Assembly (NCBI GenBank): GCA_029203165.1
Contig: CP119308.1
Coordinates: forward strand, 3,348,001 to 3,412,000
Direction: 5' to 3'
Length of the DNA stretch: 64,000 nucleotides
Source: Candidatus Microbacterium colombiense
Lineage (GTDB): Bacteria > Actinomycetota > Actinomycetes > Actinomycetales > Microbacteriaceae
Part shown: positions 59,477-64,000 of the stretch, one piece after another
Layout: each line of letters opens with the position of its first letter
How positions within the stretch are numbered: position 1 is the first letter of the stretch
Notes under the pieces: model-generated
What the model saw: only the letters and a program-made list of their open reading frames with translations
Told to the model about the DNA's origin: nothing
Databases searched by the model: none
Made by a program: the position numbers and the translations under genes

Positions 59477-60067
59477 GTGCCCAAGGTGTCCGAGCAGTAC
59501 CGCGCCGCGCGCCGCGATGAGATCATCGCCGCCGCCGTGCGCTGCATCCAACGCACGGGATACAGCGGCACTTCGATGGCCGACATCATCGCCGAGACCG
59601 GCCTGTCGACCGGCGCGATCTACGGACACTTCGCCGGGAAGCGCGAGATCTTCCTCGCCGTCGCCGAGCACGTTCTCGACGCCAGGCAGGCCGACCTCAG
59701 CGCCGCGCGGATCGACGGCTCCCCCCTCTCCCCCGGCGCCCTGATGCGCGTACTGGTCGACGGACTCCGGCGCGAAGCCGTGGGGTCGGTCATCCCGCAG
59801 ATCTGGGCCGAGGCCGCGGTCGACCCCGACATCCGCGAGATCGCGTCTCGCATCTTCCGTCGCGTCCGCGCACTCATCGAGCCCGAGCTCGCCGCGTGGG
59901 CCGCCGCCGTCCCCGGACGGGTCGACGGCGACCCGTCCGCCTGGGCGCACCGCGTCACTCCCGTCGTGCTGGGCGCAGCCCCGGGGTTCCTCGTGCAGCG
60001 GGCGGTGTTCGACGGTTTCGACGAAGAGGCCTACCTCGACGGCCTGATCGAGGCGTTCACGCACTGA
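59477..60067 (+). CDS. TetR-family transcriptional regulator
   Basis: A 196-residue TetR protein: helix-turn-helix AAVRCIQRTGYSGTSMADIIAETGLSTGAIYGHFAGKREIF, followed by a helical ligand domain. GTG start at 59477 after a GGGCGG tract; weak ribosome-binding site. It is divergent from the YhgE-like gene; the operator at 59413-59426 fits autoregulation plus control of that gene. Confidence 0.92.
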   Translation: MPKVSEQYRAARRDEIIAAAVRCIQRTGYSGTSMADIIAETGLSTGAIYGHFAGKREIFLAVAEHVLDARQADLSAARIDGSPLSPGALMRVLVDGLRREAVGSVIPQIWAEAAVDPDIREIASRIFRRVRALIEPELAAWAAAVPGRVDGDPSAWAHRVTPVVLGAAPGFLVQRAVFDGFDEEAYLDGLIEAFTH

Positions 60068-60133
60068 GCGTTGACCGGGCCCCGGCCCGCGCGCAGACTG
60101 GGCCCGCCGTCTCATCCGCAACCGGAGGTCTTC

Positions 60134-60829
60134 ATGAGCACTGCACAGACACCCCTGCCCCCTGTCGTCGATGCCGCCACCTGGCAGCGCGAACTCGATG
60201 CCCTCCGCGTGCGCGAGAAGGCGGCGACGCGTGAACTCGACGCGATCGCGGCACAGCGACGCCGGCTGCCGATGGTGCGGATGCCGCAGTACACCCTGGT
60301 CGGCGCCGAAGGCCCGGTCCGCCTGAGCGAGGTCTTCGACGGGCACTCCCAGCTGATCGTCTACAACCACATGTGGTCGCCCGGCAACGAGTGGCAGTGC
60401 CCCGGCTGCACCGGTTTCACCTCGCAGTTCACGCGGCTCGACGGTCTCGAGCGCTACTACGACGCCCGATTCGTGATCGTGACGAACGGCACGATCGAGG
60501 AGGCACTCGCCTACCGCGAACGGGTCGGCAACACCATGGCCTGGTACTCCAGCGCCGACAGCTCGTTCGGGGCCGACGTCGACGCTCCGCCGGACGGCGG
60601 CTTCGGCGTCAACGTCTTCCTGCGCGACGGCGACGAGGTGTTCCGCACGTGGCACACGAACGGTCGGGGCACCGAACGCCTGAGCCATCTGCAGGGCCTC
60701 GTCGATCTACTGCCCTATGGGCGGCAGGAGGAGTGGGAGGACTCCCCCGAAGGCTGGCCGAAGCATCCGACCTACGCGCAGGGCATGGGGTCGAAAGAGA
60801 TCGGCGCACTGTACGGGGCGAGGCACTGA
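60134..60829 (+). CDS. DUF899 family protein (thioredoxin-like fold)
   Basis: A 231-residue protein of the DUF899 family, related to thioredoxin/peroxiredoxin folds. Visible landmarks: LVGAEGPVRLSEVFDGHSQLIVYNHMWSP, the cysteine pair in WQCPGCTGFTSQFTRLD, GVNVFLRDGDEVFRTWHTNGRGTE and the C-terminal EGWPKHPTYAQGMGSKEIGALY. An oxidoreductase function is suggested by the CPGC-like motif but is unproven. The ATG at 60134 follows GGAGG. The stop overlaps the start of the next gene. Confidence 0.9.
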   Translation: MSTAQTPLPPVVDAATWQRELDALRVREKAATRELDAIAAQRRRLPMVRMPQYTLVGAEGPVRLSEVFDGHSQLIVYNHMWSPGNEWQCPGCTGFTSQFTRLDGLERYYDARFVIVTNGTIEEALAYRERVGNTMAWYSSADSSFGADVDAPPDGGFGVNVFLRDGDEVFRTWHTNGRGTERLSHLQGLVDLLPYGRQEEWEDSPEGWPKHPTYAQGMGSKEIGALYGARH

Positions 60830-61680
60830 GCCCCCGGTCGGGCGCGGTCGCCTGCGCCCTCGTCATCGCTGCCGCCGCGCTCGGGCTCGTCGCCTGCACG
60901 GCATCCACTCCCGATGCTCACGCCGGGCATGACGGGGGAACCGACGTCGGGGACTGGTCGATGTTCACCGCCGGCGCCGTGCCCGACTACCAGCTCGGCG
61001 GCGCGTACGACCCGACATCCGAGGTCGGCGTCGTCGGCCGCGACCGCGCGGCGGAACCGGCCGACGGCATCTACTCGATCTGCTACGTGAACGGTTTCCA
61101 GACCCAGCCGGGCGAGCTCGATCTCTGGGCCGACGACCTGCTCCTGCAGCGCGACGGCGAGCCGGTGTTCGATCCGGACTGGCCCGACGAGGCCCTCGTC
61201 GACACGTCGACCCCAGAGCGGAGGAACGGGATCGCCGCGCTCGTCATCCCCTGGATCGAGGGATGCGCCGACGCCGGGTTCGACGCGGTCGAGTTCGACA
61301 ACCTCGACACGTACACCCGCTCCGATGGCGCGCTGTCGTTCGACGACAACCTCGCCCTCGCGACTCTCCTCGTCGACGCCGCGCACGATGCGGGCCTCGC
61401 GGCCGGCCAGAAGAACGCCGCCGAGGATGCCGCCGCGCTGCACGAGCGCGCCGGATTCGACTTCGCGGTGACCGAGGAGTGCGGAGCGTACGAGGAGTGC
61501 GAGGCGTACACCGAGGTCTACGGCGACCGGGTGATCGACATCGAATACAGCGACGAACTGCCGCGCTCCTTCGCCGAGATGTGCGCCGATGAGCGGTCGC
61601 CGGCATCCATGGTGCTGCGTGACCGCGACCTCACGACGCCCGGCGACGAGGCCTACGTCTTCGAGACCTGCGATTCCTGA
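60826..61680 (+). CDS. GH114-like lipoprotein (endo-alpha-1,4-polygalactosaminidase type), CTG start
   Basis: About 284 residues. The N-terminus is a lipoprotein signal (SPRSGAVACALVIAAAALGLVAC) with the cysteine at about residue 22. The mature part matches glycoside hydrolase family 114/DUF297: WSMFTAGAVPDYQLGGAYDP, YSICYVNGFQTQPGELD, DAVEFDNLDTYTRSDG (catalytic acid region), and AAGQKNAAEDAAALHERAGFDFAVTEECGAYEECEAY. No ATG, GTG or TTG in frame precedes the signal peptide; the only fitting codon is CTG at 60826, overlapping the DUF899 stop (CTGA). GH114 cleaves galactosamine-containing exopolysaccharides, so a role in surface-polymer turnover is possible. Confidence 0.78.
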   Translation: MSPRSGAVACALVIAAAALGLVACTASTPDAHAGHDGGTDVGDWSMFTAGAVPDYQLGGAYDPTSEVGVVGRDRAAEPADGIYSICYVNGFQTQPGELDLWADDLLLQRDGEPVFDPDWPDEALVDTSTPERRNGIAALVIPWIEGCADAGFDAVEFDNLDTYTRSDGALSFDDNLALATLLVDAAHDAGLAAGQKNAAEDAAALHERAGFDFAVTEECGAYEECEAYTEVYGDRVIDIEYSDELPRSFAEMCADERSPASMVLRDRDLTTPGDEAYVFETCDS

Positions 61681-61808
61681 CGACCGTTCACAGCCGATCC
61701 GTTCACGGCCGGCGCCTTTCACAGCCGACGCGTCGTGTCAACGGGCGGGCGGTGCGGGGCGCCGTGCGCGAGGGTGGCTTCGACCACGATCCACCGAGAG
61801 GATTCCTC

Positions 61809-62078
61809 ATGACCGACCCCCGCTCGTACCCCGAAGACCAGGGCCCCTTCGATGCCGCCGCCGAGGCGCCGGCCGGTGAGAAGGTGTTCACCGCCGACGA
61901 CCCGGCCGCGCCCGACGCCGTGCAGTACGACGCCGACCTCGCCGATCCCGAGCCCGACGCCGCATCCGATTCCGACACCGAGTCCGAGTCCGAATCCGAC
62001 TCAGAGCCCAGACTCGAACCGCTCGAGCTGGGATCCGAGACCGACGTCGATCCCGACCTGGGGCTCACCAACGACTAG
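61809..62078 (+). CDS. Small acidic protein, unknown
   Basis: An 89-residue highly acidic, intrinsically disordered-looking protein: MTDPRSYPEDQGPFDAAAEAP..., then a serine/aspartate/glutamate run (DSDTESESESDSEP). The ATG at 61809 follows GAGAGGA. No known domain is seen. The low-complexity run makes homology searches unreliable. The 61681-61808 gap before it shows nothing notable beyond promoter space. Confidence 0.65.
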   Translation: MTDPRSYPEDQGPFDAAAEAPAGEKVFTADDPAAPDAVQYDADLADPEPDAASDSDTESESESDSEPRLEPLELGSETDVDPDLGLTND

Positions 62079-62089
62079 TCGGCTCAGAC

Positions 62090-62176
62090 GGCGACGATTC
62101 CCTGAAGGTGTGACGATTCCCGGAGGAATTCACGGAATGTCTCCGGGAATCGTCCAGGTCTCGGCGATTCGTCGCC
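62090..62176. repeat. Nested palindromic element between convergent genes
   Basis: An outer pair GGCGACGA (62090-62097)/TCGTCGCC (62169-62176) encloses a perfect 14-bp inverted repeat, GACGATTCCCGGAG (62112-62125)/CTCCGGGAATCGTC (62141-62154), with a 15-nt loop. It fills the gap between convergent genes exactly up to the stop at 62177, so it may act as a bidirectional terminator and as a member of a repeat family. Confidence 0.75.
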
Positions 62177-62443
62177 TCAGGTCGCGAGTAGCGGCGACGG
62201 CACCCCGACCGGAACGCCCTCGTCGTGCCGCCGCACGGCATCGAGGGCATCGGTGGGGAGCGCGTACCGCGTGGGCAGAGCGAGCCCATGGATCCACAGC
62301 ACCTCGACCGCACCGTCGTCGAGCTGCGAGACGCACCCGACGGCACGCCTCGGATCGTTCGCTTCGTAGCGGTGGTCGAGAACCAGCCATTCCTTCTCGG
62401 CGACCAGTCGTAGCTCGAATCGTGCCTCGGTCATCTCTGACAT
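62177..62443 (-). CDS. Conserved small actinobacterial protein, unknown
   Basis: An 88-residue protein with MSEMTEARFELRLVAEKEWLVLDHRYEANDPRRA in part, then VEVLWIHGLALPTRYALPTDALDAVRRH. The ATG at 62443 follows GGGGAGG by 6 nt; ATG 62434 is an alternative. The pattern looks like a short conserved Microbacteriaceae family, but I do not know its function. Mostly hydrophilic, probably cytoplasmic. Confidence 0.72.
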   Translation of the reverse strand: MSEMTEARFELRLVAEKEWLVLDHRYEANDPRRAVGCVSQLDDGAVEVLWIHGLALPTRYALPTDALDAVRRHDEGVPVGVPSPLLAT

Positions 62444-62706
62444 CTCGGCCTCCCCTATCGAGAGGAGTCTGGTCGCGAACCGCTCGCGGCACCAGCCCCT
62501 TGACAGGAGCCGTCGGAACCGCCGGTGCTCTGCGCCGTCCATGGGTGAAGCGGCCGCACAGCACCGGCGTGCGCAGCCAGAGTGGGAGACCGCACCCTCC
62601 TCGGGTTCCCGCAACTGCGCAGCATGAACGTATGCGACCCACGATCGGCGCGGCGAGGGGGTTGCCCGGCCGGGCATCGATGCGATATCCGCGAGGTGCC
62701 GGGCCG
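62444..62706. other. Intergenic region, 263 bp, nothing identified
   Basis: It lies upstream of the small conserved gene and downstream of the LtrA-like gene. Only shadow reading frames occur. No convincing promoter motif or hairpin was picked out by eye. Confidence 0.5.
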
Positions 62707-63725
62707 CTACACGCGCGCCGCGCGACGGGTGTTGACCTCGGTCAGCCCGACGATCAGGCCCAGCGCGACCATCGCAGAGACCAGAGCGGTGCCGACCTCC
62801 TGCGTGAGCGCGACCGCCAGGACCCCTGCGCTCAGCAGCAGAGCCGTGCCGGCCCAGATCGCCACTGCCCGCGGCCGGCGACCGAACCGCAGAGCGATCA
62901 CGGCGTTCGTCAGATAGAACAGGGCGATGCCGCCACCCGACGACACCGCGGAGGCGAGCGGCATCCTCTCATCCGGGTGATGGATGCCGGCCGCGATCGC
63001 GCCCGAGATCGCGGCGACGCCGGCGACCAGCAGGAACGGCAGAAGGGCGAAGGTGTCACGGATGCCACGGACGTCTCCACGCTCGCGCAGCGACTCGAAT
63101 CCGGCCGCGAGCGACTCGGCGCTGTAGAGGAAGAAGGTCCAGGCCATCAGCCCGATGATGGCCAGCGACACCGCGGCGCTCAGGCCGGATGCGAGATTCC
63201 ACGAGCCGTTCATCGTGGCGACGATCGTGAGCACCGATTCACCCAGCACGATCACCACGAGCAGACCGAAGCGTTCCGCGAGATGCTCCACGTTGGCGGA
63301 CGCGAGCACCCGGTCCGCCCACCGCGACGAGCTCGCGATGAGCAGAACCACCTCGAGCAGGATCGCCGCGGTCCAGGCGGCGAACAACCAGGCCCGCTCG
63401 CCGGTCGCCTCGGATGCCGCGACCGCGATCGCCCCGACGGCCACCATCGCCAGCAGCACGCGATCGACAGCTGCCGCCGCGTCAGCCACGGCATTGCGCT
63501 GACCACGAAGGTCAGGTTCACCCACGACCACCACACCGACGCGAACAGGGCCAGGAACAGCAGCGGACCCGGCAGGGAGGGACGCTCGTGCAGGCCGAAG
63601 GCGAGTTGCCCGACCAGAGCGACGAAGATCAGGTCGAAGAACAGTTCCATCCAGTGCACGCGGCCCGGATCCCGATCCCCTTCTCCGGCTGCCCCGCCGG
63701 CGTTGTGCTCGATCACCGGCATCAC
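62707..63725 (-). pseudogene. LtrA-family membrane protein, frameshifted
   Basis: The N-terminal part (63725 to about 63490) reads MELFFDLIFVALVGQLAFGL ... WWSWVNLTFVVSAM, the usual LtrA (low temperature requirement A) start. The rest continues in another frame (VADAAAAVDRVLLAMVAVGAIAVAA ... ) to the stop at 62707. The span is 1,019 bp, one short of a multiple of three, so a single-base deletion near 63480-63510 explains it. Restored, the protein would be about 339 residues with some eight to ten helices. A sequencing error or a true pseudogene cannot be distinguished here. LtrA function is unclear; it was first linked to cold growth in Listeria. Confidence 0.8.
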
Positions 63726-63802
63726 TAAGGCACGGATGCTCCGGCCGCGGCGACCCTCCCCCTACCTTCGGGGGTCGCCCCGGCCGCGCGACGACCGATC
63801 TC

Positions 63803-64000
63803 TCAGACCACCGACGCCACGCGGCGCTGTGGTCGGGACAGCCCGAGCCGCTCGCGGAGCGTGGACTCCTCGTACTCCGTGCGGGTGAGGCCGCGGCGCT
63901 GCAGTTCCGGCACCACGAGGTCGACGAACTCGCGGAAGCCCGACGGCTGCGTGAGCGCCTGCACCACGAAGCCGTCGGCGGCGCCGGATTCGAAGCGCTC
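63803..64000 (-). CDS. NtaA/SnaA/DszA-type FMN-dependent monooxygenase, C-terminal end (partial)
   Basis: The last 65 residues of a gene entering from the right edge. The tail ERFESGAADGF ... SGFREFVDLVVPELQRRGL followed by RTEYEESTLRERLGL matches the conserved end of NtaA/SnaA/DszA-type flavin monooxygenases (luciferase-like fold), which oxidise chelators, sulfur heterocycles or related compounds with FMNH2 from a partner reductase. The end is intact; everything N-terminal is outside the window. Confidence 0.8.
   Translation of the reverse strand, partial: ERFESGAADGFVVQALTQPSGFREFVDLVVPELQRRGLTRTEYEESTLRERLGLSRPQRRVASVV

Overview
The window is very GC-rich, densely packed DNA of an actinobacterium. 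Codon bias (the recurring gatgcc/gcatcc Asp-Ala and Ala-Ser pairs), many 4-bp start/stop overlaps (ATGA, GTGA) and the gene families present suggest a Microbacteriaceae member, most likely Microbacterium. That assignment is inference; no rRNA or tRNA gene lies in the window. The DNA looks chromosomal, with no IS element, phage, CRISPR or plasmid gene seen.

Region 1 (1-14,100) is an iron locus in two blocks. On the minus strand (7284 to 1) a coupled operon encodes a siderophore-binding lipoprotein, a siderophore-interacting flavoprotein, two FecCD permeases, a FecE ATPase and two exporter-type ABC half-transporters; the first half-transporter has a degenerate nucleotide-binding domain and the second runs off the left edge. 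A TetR and an AraC gene follow in an overlapping pair (8897-7417). Divergently (9029-14077) lie a two-gene IrtAB-like ABC transporter, a second siderophore-interacting protein and a YkoE/MptD-type ECF S component. IdeR/DtxR-like iron boxes precede both blocks, and a perfect inverted repeat next to the second looks like the TetR operator.

Region 2 (14,200-24,800): an alpha/beta hydrolase; a PLP decarboxylase with a TetR regulator; an agmatine deiminase-amidase pair; then a tryptophan-to-anthranilate (kynurenine) operon with a PaaX-type regulator. The kynurenine operon has an amidohydrolase where the formylkynurenine formamidase would be expected.

Region 3 (24,990-31,650): a LacI-regulated sugar ABC importer with a GH3 beta-glycosidase. 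Region 4 (31,880-45,170, mostly minus strand): an FBP-type EF-G-binding-like protein; a run of hydrolases (M20 peptidase, two YtcJ-like amidohydrolases, ornithine cyclodeaminase, PaiB-like protein); then a mevalonate/HMG catabolic set (degradative HMG-CoA reductase, HMG-CoA lyase, CaiB-type CoA-transferase, MaoC-type hydratase) with a divergent GAF-PucR regulator.

Region 5 (45,820-52,320): an amine oxidase, a 30-codon leader ORF and a complete Dpp-type peptide/amine ABC importer in one operon. Region 6 (52,600-64,000): stress and housekeeping genes (CsbD, small membrane protein, Rho-N-like protein, YbdK ligase, beta-propeller membrane protein, MFS exporter, TetR/membrane-protein pair, DUF899, GH114 lipoprotein), a frameshifted LtrA gene and the end of an NtaA-type monooxygenase.

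The most unusual feature is a set of intergenic palindromic elements. Three different families each occur twice, and each pair brackets one gene or operon (the hydrolase, the sugar locus, a small membrane protein). A fourth palindrome sits in frame inside the kynurenine-operon amidohydrolase.
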